A stretch of DNA of 64,000 nt from Anastrepha obliqua (lineage: Eukaryota; Arthropoda; Insecta; Diptera; Tephritidae). Under the pieces are notes generated by a model. That model was not told the DNA's origin, ran no database searches, and worked only from the letters and a program-made list of their open reading frames with translations. The stretch's first letter is position 1, and the number at the start of each line of letters is the position of its first letter. Below, in pieces: positions 46,001 to 58,619 of this stretch. The stretch covers positions 29,114,001 to 29,178,000 of the forward strand of contig NC_072895.1 of the NCBI RefSeq assembly GCF_027943255.1, given 5' to 3'. A program made the position numbers and the translations under genes.

Positions 46001-49000
46001 GAGATACAGTTGGAAACGCAAGAGCCCTCTTTACCAACCGAGCCATACTTACAAATAGCTGAAGAAATGATAAACGCCACACTCGCACTCACACAGAATG
46101 TGAGTAGCCAGCAGGTGAGTAAGGCCACAACAGAAGTCTACAAATCGGTGGAGCTTACTTTAAGTGAGATAAAAAATTTGTTAAAAACACAACCGTCAAC
46201 CGCAATCGAAGACCATATTTTTCTGCCGCTATTCAAGTTGAAGGATTTAATAGCCTTTATCAAGCGAACGCCAATGGAAGACGTGACGAAAGCTGCCGAG
46301 TCCCGCCAAGTTCTACAAAATGCCAACAACGTGCTGCTTCAAATTTTGAATGGGCATCAAGGTCTCAGAGGCGCTATGGTACTCGACATCGCCGAGGCCA
46401 TATTGCCTTATATGGGTAGTATCGTATCTTTTATAACGCAAGTATTTCCGAATGACAGCAATTTGTGTGCCACGTCTCACGCAATACAATGTATTGCCGC
46501 AGAAATAAATGTGATTAAGAAGACAAATGCGCCAAATATGGACGCGGGGACACGTTCTTATCAGAATCTAAAATCAGCTTTATTCGAGCTGAAGAACGCC
46601 TTTGATGCGATTTGTAACGAACAGCAAACAGAAACTTTGTTGCGCCAAAAAGAGAGCTTAGATCGACTTTGTACAGCTGTGGATGAGGCTCAGGTGACAG
46701 ATGCTATAGAGATTCTACAGGAGTTTGAGGTTATGAAAGATTTCTTTGTACAATTGTTGGAAGCGCTGAAAACTATGTCGCAACAACCAGTCACTAATCG
46801 GCAAGACGACAGCAAAGATGTGGAACCACTAAAAGTTGCTGACGATGGGCTGAAAGAGGAAATTAAAAATGTGTTGGCCGTTATTGCTGGCGATGAGAGC
46901 TTAAAGGATATAGAGAGTGAGGCTAAAGAGTCCCTACAAAATCCCACTGACGACGAGCGCTTTGCAAAACTCGTTTTTAAGCTGAGGGAACACATTGTGC
47001 ACACTTATGACGGTGGTGTACTTTCTGCGAACGAAACCAATAAAAAATTGGAAGACCTGATCGATAACTTATTTGGCAGTAATCCTGAAGCTGCTAGACG
47101 ATTGACGGAGGAATACTATTCAAATATAAAAGGTAACATAAAGGAAATTTCAGAGAAGATTAAGGCAATAGAGGATGTGAAGTTACGAAAGAAAGTGACC
47201 ACAATTAATCCCAGACTAAAATCACTAGCTACAACTGCTAAAGCCGTTAAAGAGATCAAGTCGGCGAATAATTTTGCGGAGAAACTGGAGGATCTTAAAA
47301 AAGAGCTGTTGGAAATAATTACATTTTGCGATGAATTAAATCAAACACAAAGCGCGGATTTGCGTGATAGTATAGAAAAAGTCAAAAGGATCGCACTAAA
47401 GGAATTTGATTACATAAATAACAGCGAAGGAGCCGCACAAACGCCGAAAATTTTGTTGGACACATATTTCTTAACCAGTGGCCTACTCGACTTGTGTAAG
47501 CGACTGCAAAGAGCAGAATTTCTAATAACACCAGAAAAGGAAGCTGAAAGCGCAACTGCGGAAAGCAAGGATACCCAGTTAAAAGGAGAGACGGAACAAA
47601 CAATTGCAATTGTTGAAGAAAGCGAGCAAATTGGTGAAGCCCAAGGTGAGCCAGTTTTACCTGAGGTACCGGCTGAAATGCTGTCCACAGACTCCGTAAA
47701 AACCACCGAATTTGCTGTGCCTACTGAAGAAAGAGCTACTGAGGAAGCGGAAGTGCCTCAGCCAGTCATAGCTTCTGAAGCGCCGATATCCAAGCCCGAT
47801 ATCGATGAAAAAGCAACTGAACAAAAATCAGTAACAGAAAAAACAACTCCAATTCCTAAAGAACCTGTTAACCCAAATTTGTTGCAGCATTACAAGAACG
47901 TCGCTAAAATGGCCGGTGAAATTCGACACCAGATTCAAGAAACCGAAAATTTGATTATACGCGAAAAACTATCACAAATCGTTGCAATGCTGGACACAAT
48001 CGAAACGGTCTCTGAAACTTTAAAATTGGCAAATGATGTTGACAAGTCTTCAGAGAAAATGGTTACACTCCAAAAGGTACTTATGAATCTCTTCGTTATC
48101 TTCGATGATCTGCAACAACACACAGCTGAAGAGCTGCAAAGTAAAATTGGAGAAGTGAGAAATTTGGCTTTGCATGGCTATGAAGCAATCGAAAATAGCT
48201 CGGAAGCCGTGGATTCAGAGAATATTTTACTGGATACGTTAGGTTTATTAAAACTCATATTTGATGTCTGCAGCGAATTGCAAAAGGTAGAGCAAACTGG
48301 CCAAGGTGTTGCAGAAGTTCAGGAATTTATTGAAGAGAAGTCAGTAGAAGGGAAAGTCGAAGAAGTAGCCTTAGAAAAGGAAGTGAAGGAGGTGGAAGTA
48401 AAGGAAACCAATGAAATAGTTCATGATCAAGAATCCATACCTCAAAACGAAAAGTCGACTGTAAAAGATGATAAAACCAAAGCTGAAGAACAAGTAGCTT
48501 CAGAGAAGCCCGAGGTACAAGCGCAAGCTATAATCGAAGCAAAGCAACAAGAAGAGAAAGAAAAAGACAAACTCTTAGAGCAGAAAACGGAAGAACAAGT
48601 GGTTGAAGAACCTAAGAAACCAGATACAAAAGAGGATAAACCGAAGGTTGAAGAACAAGCAGTTCTAGCAGAGCAAAGCATTGACGAGGAAAATGCAGCA
48701 AAGTCTCAAACTCAACTTAAATCACAAGTATCTCCAGAAATGGAAGAAAATGTTGCAGAAAACGAGCCGTCGGCCGAGACGCTAAAACAGGAAGACATGT
48801 TACAAGAGACACAAGTGAAGGTTGAAGAAAAACCATTGCAAGAAGCGGTTGATGTCTCTCTAGCTCAAGATATTCGTGAAAAGGAAGCCAGTTCCTCTAC
48901 CGATGCCCAAATACTTGAACAGCCGAAGAAAGAAGTCGAGAAGCAACAGGATGTTCTTGATGGACAGACGCCTCAAAAACAAGAGCTCACAGAAGTTCAA

Positions 49001-52000
49001 CCAGTAATTGAAGAGCAGAAGGCCGAAAGTAAGAAACAAAAAGAACCTGAGACAATTTTGCAAGCTGACGAACAATCCGTTGCAGAAACGAAGATTGGGG
49101 AGCTGGAAACTTCAAAATCTGAAACGCAAACCGGAAAAGAAAAGCTAGAAGAGGTACAAGGAATAGAGGAAGTTGATGAAAAAATAGTTCAAGCCGAAAA
49201 AGTTGAAGAACAAGTTACACCAAAATCGGAGACTAAGACCACAACGGAAATTGGGAAATCCGAATCCGAGGCACAGATATCCGAAATAGAAGATGCGAAG
49301 GAAAAAGCAGAAGAACAGGTCAGTGCAGTGTCCATTACTGAAATTGAACAAGTTAAAAATGAAAAATTCGAGGTAAAGATTGACGTACAGCAGCAGGATT
49401 CAGTGGAAAAAAAAGAAAAAGACATGGACTCTTCAGTTGAAATCTCCACTTCAGAAGTAAATAAAGTAAGCGGAGAAGAACCAATCCATCAAGAAGCAGC
49501 AGAAGTAGAAAACCTTGAAGCAGAGAAAGAACAAAGTAGCAGCGCAATTCAAGATACAGAGAAAACCCACGATGTGCCAGAAGGAGACGAGAAGGTTCAA
49601 GAACAAAAACAACAAGAAGAGATTAAGGAAAACGTTATTTTAGAAGATCTGCCTACAGAAATCGAAAAGCCTAAATCCCAGCTAAAACAAGAACAAGAAG
49701 AAATTGAAAAGCCCGAGGAATTGAAATCTCATGTTGAAGAAATAAGTGAGGAGCCAACTATTACAGAGCCACCTTCTCTGGATAATTTAGAAAAGAAATC
49801 AGAATTGAAAAAAGAACAATGTGAACCAGAGAAACAAAAAGCTGAAGTAGCGAATGAGAAATTGACGGAAGAGACTCCAAGCGTAACTGCGACTCTTGCT
49901 GATGAGCATCCAGTGACAGAAGAGACTTCTGCTGATAAAAAAGATATTGAAAAGTTGAAACCATCAGAGGAATTGAGCATCAAATTACAAGAATATTTCT
50001 CAAATATTGTGGACTCTGTTAACAAGACTTCAAAAAAGATTGCCGATATAGAAGCTCAAGAAACTAACGAGAAATTAGTTTCGATTCCTCCTATATTAGA
50101 AAGCATTGTGAAGATTTCGCAAAATCTAAAAACTGTCCAAAGCATTGAAAAGTCCGCAGAAAGAATAGTAACCCTACAGAAATCATTGATGGATACCTTC
50201 GTTGCATTTGACGATCTTCACGAAATAGCGGCAAACGAAGTAAAGCCGCAGTTAGAACAAGTCAAAGAAGTCGCTTTGCAGCTTTACGACAAGATTGAAA
50301 AATCAGAAAAGTATATGGAAACAGAAACGGTGTTATTGGATTTAGTCAAACTGGCTGGCAGTATTCTGGAAGTGTGCAACATATTCGAGAAAAAAGTGCA
50401 TGCAAAGTTAGTCGAAGAAAAACCGATTGAGGACCAACCTAAAGAGGAAGTTACGGAGGAGAAACCTGATGAGAAGAAGGAACCAAAAGAGAAAGTTACT
50501 AAAAAGAAGTCTGAGGAAAAGAAACCTGATGAGCAAGATATCTTGGAGGTGAAAAAGCCGGAAGCCGAGCAGGCAATCGAAACTCAGCACAAGCAAAAGA
50601 AAGCAGAAGAGGCTACAATAGAGCAATCTGTAGAAGACGGCAAACTCGAAGAAAAGTTAGCAGAAGAAAAACAGATTGAGGCCAAACCTAAAGAGGAAGT
50701 TACCGAGGAGAAACCTGACGAGAAGAAGAAACCAAAAGAGAAAGTTACTAAAAAGGAGTCTGAGGAAAAGAAACCTGAAGAGCAAGATATCTTGGAGGTG
50801 AAAAAGCCGGAAGCCGAGCAGGCAATCGAAACTCAGCACAAGCAAAAGAAACCAGAAGAGGCTACAATAGAGCAATCTGTAGAAGACGGCAAACTCGAAG
50901 AAAAGTTAGCAGAAGAAAAACAGATTGAGGCCAAACCTAAAGAGGAAGTTACCGAGGAGAAACCTGATGAGAAGAAGGAACCAAAAGAGAAAGTTACTGA
51001 AAAGAAGTCTGAGGAAAAGAAACCTGATGAGCAAGATATCTTGGAGGTGAAAAAGCCAGAAGCAGAGCAGGCAATCGAAACTCAGCACAAACCAAAGAAA
51101 CCAGAAGAGGCTATAATAGAGAGATCTATAGAAGATAAAAAACCTGAAGAAAAGTTAGCAGAAGAAAAGCCGATTGAGGACAAACCTAAGGAAAAAGTTA
51201 CCGAGGAGGAACCTGTTGAGAAGAAGAAATCAATAGAGAAAGTTACTGAAAAGAAGTATGAGGAAAAGAAACCTGATGAGCACGAAAAGGTAGTCGAAGA
51301 AATACCGGTCGAGGACAAACCTAAAGAGAAAGTTACCGAGAAGAAACCTGATGAAAAGAAGGAACCAAAAGAGAAAGTCACTGGAAAGAAGTCTGAGGAA
51401 AAGAAACCTGATGAGCAAGAAAAATTAGTCAAAGAAAAACCGATTGAGGACAAACCTAAAGAGGAAGTTACTGAGGAGAAACCTGATGAGGAGAAGGAAC
51501 CAAAAGAGAAAGTTACTGAAAAGAAGTCTGAGGAAAAGAAACCTGCTGAGCAAGAAAAATTAGTCGAAGAAACGCCGGTTGAGGACAAGCCTAAAGAGGA
51601 AGTTACTGAACAGAAACCTGATGGGAAGAAGGAACCAATAGAGAAAGTTACTGAAAAGAAGTCTGAGGAAAAGAAACCTGAAGAGCAAGATATCTTGGAG
51701 GTGAAAAAGTCGGAAGCAGAGCAGGCAATCGAAACTCAGCACAAACCAAAGAAACCAGAAGAGGCTATAATAGAGAAATCTGTAGAAGACGGAAAACCTG
51801 AAGAAAAGTTGGTCGAAGAAAAACCGGTTGAGGACAAACCTAAAGAGAAAGTTACCGAGAAGAAACCTGATGAGAAGAAGGAACCAAAAGAGAAAGTCAC
51901 TGGAAAGAAGTCTGAGGAAAAGAAACCTGCTGAGCAAGAAAAATTAGTCGAAGAAACGCCGGTTGAGGACAAGCCTAAAGAGGAAGTTACTGAACAGAAA

Positions 52001-55000
52001 CCTGATGGGAAGAAGGAACCAATAGAGAAAGTTACTGAAAAGAAGTCTGAGGAAAAGAAACCTGAAGAGCAAGATATCTTGGAGGTGAAAAAGTCGGAAG
52101 CAGAGCAGGCAATCGAAACTCAGCACAAACCAAAGAAACCAGAAGAGGCTATAATAGAGCAATCTGTAGAAGACGGAAAACCTGAAGAAAAGTTGGTCGA
52201 AGAAAAACCGGTTGAGGACAAACCTAAAGAGAAAGTTACCGAGAAGAAACCTGATGAGAAGAAGGAACCAAAAGAGAAAGTCACTGGAAAGAAGTCTGAG
52301 GAAAAGAAACCTGATGAGCAAGAAAAATTAGTCGAAGAAACGCCGGTTGAGGACAAGCCTAAAGAGGAAGTTACTGAACAGAAACCTGATGGGAAGAAGG
52401 AACCAATAGAGAAAGTTACTGAAAAGAAGTCTGAGGAAAAGAAACCTGAAGAGCAAGATATCTTGGAGGTGAAAAAGTCGGAAGCAGAGCAGGCAATCGA
52501 AACTCAGCACAAACCAAAGAAACCAGAAGAGGCTATAATAGAGAAATCTGTAGAAGACGGAAAACCTGAAGAAAAGTTAGTCGAAGAAAAACCGATTGGG
52601 GACCAACCTGAAGAGAAAGTTACCGAGAAGAAACCTGATGAGAAGAAGGAACCAAAAGAGAAAGTTACTGAAAAGAAGTCTGAGGAAAAGAAACCTGAAG
52701 AGCAAGATATCTTGGAGGTGAAAAAGCCAGAAGCAGAGAAGCCAATCGAAACTCAGCAGAAGCAAAAGAAACCAGAAGAGGCTATAATAGAGAGATCTAT
52801 AGAAGATAAAAAACCCGAAGAAAAGTTAGCAGAAGAAAAGCCGATTGAGGACAAACCTAAGGAAAAAGTTACCGAGGAGAAACCTGTTGATAAGAAGAAA
52901 TCAATAGAGAAAGTTACTGAAAAGAAGTATGAGGAAAAGAAACCTGATGAGCACGAAAAGGTAGTCGAAGAAACACCGGTCGAGGACAAACCTAAAGAGA
53001 AAGTTACCGAGAAGAAACCTGATGAAAAGAAGGAACCAAAAGAGAAAGTCACTGGAAAGAAGTCTGAGGAAAAGAAACCTGATGAGCACGAAAAGGTAGT
53101 CGAAGAAACACCGGTCGAGGACAAACCTAAAGAGAAAGTTACTGAGCAGAAACCTGATGAGAAGAAGGAACCAAAAGAGAAAGTCACTGGAAAGAAGTCT
53201 GAGGAAAAGAAACCTGAAGAGCAAGATATCTTGGAGGTGAAAAAGCCGGAAGCAGAGCAGGCAATCGAAACTCAGCACAAACCAAAGAAACCAGAAGAGG
53301 CTATAATAGAGCAATCTGTAGAAGACGGCAAACTGGAAGAAAAGTTAGCAGAAGAAAAACCAATTGAGGAAAAACCTAAAAAGAAAGCACAGAAGATTGA
53401 AGAAAAAATAACAGTCGAGGAAAGCAAAGCGGATGAAAAATTAAGTAAGACGATAAATCCAAAACTGGAAGAACAGTATCAAAAGATTATTAACAACATA
53501 AATAGTCTGCAGAAGGAAATAGAGGTAGCTGAACATTCTTTATTGAGCAGAAAATTAAGTGGTCTTCAACTACAGATGGATAACCTTATTTCGGTTGCTG
53601 AAACAATTAAGAACGTGGATAAAGTAGAAAAAGCCTCAAAAGAAATCGTAAACCTTCAAAAAGTGCTTATGGACTTCTTCGTCACATTTGATGATCTGCA
53701 TGATTTAAAAGTAGATGTTTTGAAATCTAAAATCGAAGAAATAAAGACAAACGCTTTAGCTGAATATGATTTGATCGAAAGTAGTCCGAGCCATGTAAAT
53801 TCTGAGGAAATTTTGGAAAGAACTTCAGATTTGGTTTCGAAAGTCGTAGACACCTGTGTAGGACTTCGAAAAGAAACCGAGAAGGTAACTGTGACGACTT
53901 CTATCGAAGACAAAACCGACAAAGCTATAGATGAGAAACCTTCAGATAAGGCGATAGCTGAACAAGCAACAGAAGAGAAGCTGATTTCGGAAGAGGATAA
54001 AGAAAAACAGACACCCAAAACTGAGTCCGAAAAACCAGTTGATAAAAACTTGGAGCTGTGTTATAACGAAATAGTTGAGTATGTTGGAAACACGTCCACC
54101 AAATTAAATAGTATGGACGACCATGAATTCCGAGTGAAGTTGATGCCATTAAACTCTACCCTTAAAAGCGTTGTGTCATGTGCAGAATCTATAAAGGGTG
54201 CGAACAGTGTTGAGAAGTCAAAAGAAAAAATTGTTACATTGCAAAAGAATCTCATGGACATTTTCGTTCTCTATGACGATTTGCTATCCGTAAATGTTGG
54301 AGGATTTAAAAAAGATTTAGAAGAAGTTAAGCATTTAGCACTGAATCTATATGATTCCATTGATAAGAGTGTACGATCAGTAAATTCACGAGAGGTTTTG
54401 GAACAACTGGTGAAACTGTGTGAAAAACTACATAACGTTTCTGAAAGTATGTGTCGGTATGTAAAAACTTCAAAAGAAGAAGAAATTCTGAGGAAGACCA
54501 AAGAGATTGTTGAAGTGGTAGAAAAAGCTGACGAAGAAAAAGACACGAAAGATATGAAAGAGAAGAAAGTCAAAGAAGAAACGAAAGTGGATGAAAAGCC
54601 CTTAGAAGTTACAGCTGATCAAAAAATGAGCGAAGAAAAGGTCGCTGAATCCGTTAAGGAAACTAAACCTGAAGAACTTAAGACTGAAGAAAATAAACCA
54701 AAGTCTGTTGAAAAACTTGATGAGAAACTTCCTAAGAAGGCTGCGGAAGAAGTTGAGAAGGTTGAAGAGAGACCGAAAAAGGACAAGAGAAAGAAGAGCA
54801 CTGAAGAAGAGAAGAAAGTAGACAAAGAAAAACCTGAGGAACTTAAGGCTGCAGAAAAGAAGCCAGAGTCTGTTGAAAAACTTGAAGAGAAACCTGCTAA
54901 AAAGCCTGCTGAAGAAGTTGAGAAGGTTGAAGAGAAACCGAAAAAGGACAAGAGAAAGAAGAGCACTGAAGAGGAGAAGAAAGCAGACAAGGAAAAAGCT

Positions 55001-57710
55001 GAGGAACTTAAGGCTGAAGATAAGAAATCTGAGTCTGTTGAAAAACTTGATGAGAAACTTCCTAAGAAGCCTGCTGAAGAAGTTGAGAAGGTTGAAGAGA
55101 AACTGAAAAAGGAAAAGAGAAAGAAGAGCAGTGAAGAGGAGAAGAAAGCAGACAAGGAAAAACCTGAGGAACTTAAGGCTGAAGAAAAGAAACCAGAGTC
55201 TGTTGAAAAACTTGAAGAGAAACCTGCTAAAAAGCCTGCTGAAGAAACTGAAAAGGTTGAAGAGAAACTGAAAAAGGAAAAGAGAAAGAAGAGCACTGAA
55301 GAGGAGAAGAAAGCAGACAAGGAAAAAGCTGAGGAAGTTAAGGCTGAAGATAAGAAATCTGAGCCTGATGAAAAACTTGATGAGAAACTTCCTAAGAAGC
55401 CTGCTGAAGAAGTTGAGAAGGTTGAAGAGAAACCGAAAAAGGACAAAAGAAAGAAGAGTGCTGAAGAGGGGAAGAAAGCAGACAAGGAAAAAGCTGAGGA
55501 AGTTAAGGCTGAAGATAAGAAATCTGAGCCTGATGAAAAACTTGATGAGAAACTTCCTAAGAAGCCTGCTGAAGAAGTTGAGAAGGTTGAAGAGAAACCG
55601 AAAAAGGACAAAAGAAAGAAGAGTGCTGAAGATGAGAAGAAAGCAGACAAGGACAAACCTGAGGAACTTAAGGCTGAAGAAAAGAAGCCAGAGTCTGTTG
55701 AAAAACTTGAAGAAAAACCTGCTAAAAAGCCTGTTGAAGAAACTGAAAAGGTTGAAGAGAAACCGAAAAAAGACAAAAGAAAGAAGAGTGCTGAAGAAGA
55801 GAAGAAAGTAGACAAAGAAAAACCTGAGGAACTTAAGGCTGAAGAAAAGAAACCAGAGTCTGTTGAAAAACTTGGAGAGAAACCTGCTAAAAAGCCTGCT
55901 GAAGAAACTGAAAAGGTTGAAGAGAAACTGAAAAAGGAAAAGAGAAAGAAGAGTGCTGAAGAAGAGAAGAAAGTAGACAAGGAAAAACCTGAGGAACTTA
56001 AGGCTGAAGAAAAGAAACCAGAGTCTGTTGAAAAACTTGGAGAGAAACCTGCTAAAAAGCCTGCTGAAGAAACTGAAAAGGTTGAAGAGAAACTGAAAAA
56101 GGAAAAGAGAAAGAAGAGTGCTGAAGAAGAGAAGAAAGTAGACAAAGAAAAAGCTGAGGAACTTAAGGCTGAAGAAAAGAAATCTGAGTCTGTTGAAAAA
56201 CTTGGAGAGAAACCTGCTAAAAAGCCTGCTGAAGAAACTGAAAAGGTTGAAGAGAAATCGAAAAAGGATAAAAGAAAGAAGAGTGCTGAAGAGGAGAAGA
56301 AAGCAGACAAGGAAAAAGCTGAGGAAGTTAAGGCTGAAGATAAGAAATCTGAGCCTGATGAAAAACTTGATGAGAAACTTCGTAAGAAGCCTGCTGAAGA
56401 AGTTGAGAAGGTTGAAGAGAAACCGAAAAAGGACAAAAGAAAGAAGAGTGCTGAAGATGAGAAGAAAGCAGACAAGGACAAACCTGAGGAACTTAAGGCT
56501 GAAGAAAAGAAGCCAGAGTCTGTTGAAAAACTTGAAGAGAAACCTGCTAAAAAGCCTGTTGAAGAAACTGAAAAGGTTGAAGAGAAACCGAAAAAAGACA
56601 AAAGAAAGAAGAGTGCTGAAGAGGAGAAGAAAGCAGCCAAGGAAAAACCTGAGGAACTTAAGGCTGAAGATAAGAAATCTGAGTCTGTTGAAAAACTTGA
56701 TGAGAAACTTCCTAAGAAGCCCGCTGAAGAAGTTGAGAAGGTTGAAGAGAAACCGAAAAAGGACAAGAGAAAGAAGAGCGCTGAAGAGGAGAAGAAAGCA
56801 GACAAGGAAAAACCTGAGGAACTTAAGGCAGAAGAAAAGAAGCCAGAGTCTGTTGAAATACTTGAAGAAAAACCTGCTAAAAAATCTGTTGAAGAAACTG
56901 AAAAGATTGAAGAGAAACCGAAAAAGGAAAAGAGGAAGAAGAGTGCTGAAGAAGATAAAAAAATAGATGAAGGTAATGCTGAAGAAATTAAGGCTGCAGA
57001 AAAGAGATCAGAACCTACTAAAAAAATTGAGGAGAGAAGTGCTGTAGAGGAGACGACAGCAGTTGAGAAGAAATCTGAAGAACTCAAGCCAGTTGATAAG
57101 CTGGAGGAAAAACCGAAAAAGGACAAGAGGAGGAAGAGTGCAGCTGAAGAAAAGGCTGGGGAAGACAAACGAGTAGAGCTAACTATTAAGGTGGCTGAAG
57201 AAAACGAAATCAAACCGTTAAAATCTACCGTCGGTCAAGAGAAGCTGGATGGCGAAAGCACACGGCGAGAGGATGCGAAATCGGAGAAATCAAAGCCTTC
57301 AATGGCTGCCGATAACCAACCCACAGATAAGCCAAGCAATTTGGAATACAGAGACAAACGGGAGCCTCGAAGCGCTAGGCGTGCGCCCAATATTGAGTTA
57401 AAATTAACCAACAGAAACTCTGCTACCGGTAGCGATGTAAAACTTACATGCAGTATATCTGGCGCGGAACTGAAAGTGGACTGGTATCTAGACAAAACAC
57501 GCATTGAGAATAACAACAAATATCGAACGACCTTCAGCGATGGGCTTTCTTGCTTGGAAATTCAAGCAATCGATGCGGCCGATGCGGGTGTTTACCGATG
57601 CGTGGCAGCCAATCGAAATGGAGAAGTGGAGACGAGTTGCCTTGTGACTGTTTACGATATACCAACAACTAAATTTGGCACAACGCCAATATTCACGCGC
57701 AACATCAGAG
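37071..57710 (+). CDS. Strn-Mlck: Giant 20.6 kb exon of a titin-like Ig/PEVK/helical muscle protein
   Basis: A 67 bp intron (acceptor TTTTCACAAG) precedes it; donor CAGAG/GTATGC, phase 1. It has 6,880 codons without a stop. Order: three Ig domains (37071-37920); acidic/basic linker with RKRKKSR and PKRKKGKK clusters; amphipathic helices (38781-40900); two tandem 750-residue helical units (41290-45540); five copies of a 140-residue helical module (from 47106, 47868, 49969, 53456 and 54040) separated by Glu/Lys/Gln linkers; PEVK-like array 1 (50406-53400) and array 2 (54660-57200); Ig (57385-57657); and the start of another Ig (TPIFTRNIR). Expected role: an elastic, filament-associated sarcomere protein. 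The open frame runs past the donor to a TGA at 57803-57805, so intron retention would end the protein. The gene name is inferred from architecture; sallimus, Unc-89 and projectin fit less well. Confidence 0.85.
41291..45540 (+). repeat. Tandem duplication of a 2.25 kb coding unit
   Basis: Two protein segments of about 750 residues start at 41291 ([14 protein letters not shown]) and 43541 ([14 protein letters not shown]), 2,250 bp apart. They match throughout, for example [29 protein letters not shown] and SIEDGL in both. Each is preceded by a VSTLED motif. Both are predicted helical. DNA identity is clearly lower than protein similarity, so the duplication is old and kept by selection. Confidence 0.92.
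45880..45995 (+). repeat. Short 54 bp in-frame tandem duplication
   Basis: An 18-residue segment ([17 protein letters not shown]) is repeated directly as [17 protein letters not shown] with nearly identical DNA, which indicates a recent slippage-type event in a non-helical linker. Confidence 0.85.
50406..53400 (+). repeat. PEVK-like coding array 1: 83- and 45-residue units
   Basis: Units are built on [20 protein letters not shown] and [10 protein letters not shown] long unit (83 residues, 249 bp, adding [19 protein letters not shown] and [13 protein letters not shown]) recurs at 50406, 50655 and 50904. A short unit (45 residues, 135 bp) alternates with it to give a 384 bp higher-order period (about 51577, 51961 and 52345). 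The composition (P, E, V, K) is that of elastic PEVK segments. The copies are nearly identical in DNA, so the array is recently homogenised and its copy number may vary. Confidence 0.93.
54660..57250 (+). repeat. PEVK-like coding array 2: fourteen 55-residue units
   Basis: A 165 bp unit repeats in exact register. Its KRKKS block lies at 54786 and then every 165 bp to 56931 (14 units), with a degenerate fifteenth near 57125. Each unit has a basic KKDKRKKS box, then [34 protein letters not shown] and [10 protein letters not shown]. No period length breaks the frame. The repetitive, T-poor sense strand also leaves the antisense strand open for 864 codons, which is not a gene. Confidence 0.95.
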
Positions 57711-58619
57711 GTATGCAAATTGTTTTTAATTCTCGAGATTCCTTCGCAACACTTTTATTATTTACTCTAACATTTTCTAAAATTACATATATTGAAATTC
57801 ATTGATTTGTCTAGGAGCTTTGCTTTCCGCTGTTTTTAAGTTACTTAAGTTTTAGTAAATTACCTTTTAATACTTTTATTTTATTATTGTAAGTAAACAA
57901 TCGCATTTGTTATTTTTTCGAGTTAATGAAATAATGGTTCTGCCTGTGTTTGTTTGTATGTATGAATGTATGTATGTGCATATGTGGTGCGCCTAATTAT
58001 ATGATGCGTACTGTGAAGTGTGCTTGTGGATGCTCTAAGTGAAAATTTGGACGATTATCTGGAATGCATGGGCTGTTCCAAAATGAAAAAGCATGAAATC
58101 AAAATTTAAGCAGCAACAAATTACAAATTTTAATAATCCTTAGGCATTCACAGCTGTTTCTTTGATCTTAAAAGTCGTTTTAGTGGGTAGTACCAGAAGG
58201 TAGTAGTACAAACGAGGGTGGGTGGTTCAGTGAATGCAAATTTAAATAAGCAGAGAATCACCGAACATCGATTTTTAACGCCGAATCGAATCGAACAGAA
58301 CATAAGTATTTAGGAATGCAGGTAAAAAAACAAGCCTGCACTTTTAAAAAATCCAGTACTTAGAAAAATGCAAACAAGATTATACCAGTTTCAATCGCTT
58401 TAAATTTCAGTTCATAGTTCACATATTCATAATAAAAAACTTATTTTAGCGTGAGCCCGTTACACCGTATCGTAAAGGCAGTTTGGAAGGAAGAAATCGT
58501 TTAGTGTGAAATGCCACCTTGACAACGAGCATAAACATTATTAAATTGTTTGATCGATACTTTACGAGATATCGATCACTACAGCCTACCTAGAAAATAA
58601 TGGATTTCTTTTTCCCCCA
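57711..58619 (+). other. Intron after the giant exon
   Basis: It begins with donor GTATGC. It has TATGTATG simple sequence at 57955-57985 and is otherwise non-coding with nothing recognised up to the LINE at 58620. Confidence 0.6.

Noticed and set aside
54619..57213. 864-codon antisense open frame rich in Ser, Phe and Leu
   Set aside because: It is the mirror of the 165 bp repeat array. The sense codons leave no antisense stops in that frame, so the length comes from repetition, not selection. The same holds for the antisense frames over 49189-53314 and in 37939-47706.
31744..57710. Identification as sallimus/kettin, Unc-89/obscurin or projectin
   Set aside because: Kettin has regularly spaced single Ig domains and sallimus has its own PEVK with Fn3. 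Unc-89 starts with SH3-DH-PH and has tandem Ig without such arrays. Projectin has Ig-Fn3 super-repeats. A giant helical plus two-PEVK exon flanked by Ig domains, with an internal Ig-only promoter, fits Stretchin-Mlck best. A protein search would settle it.
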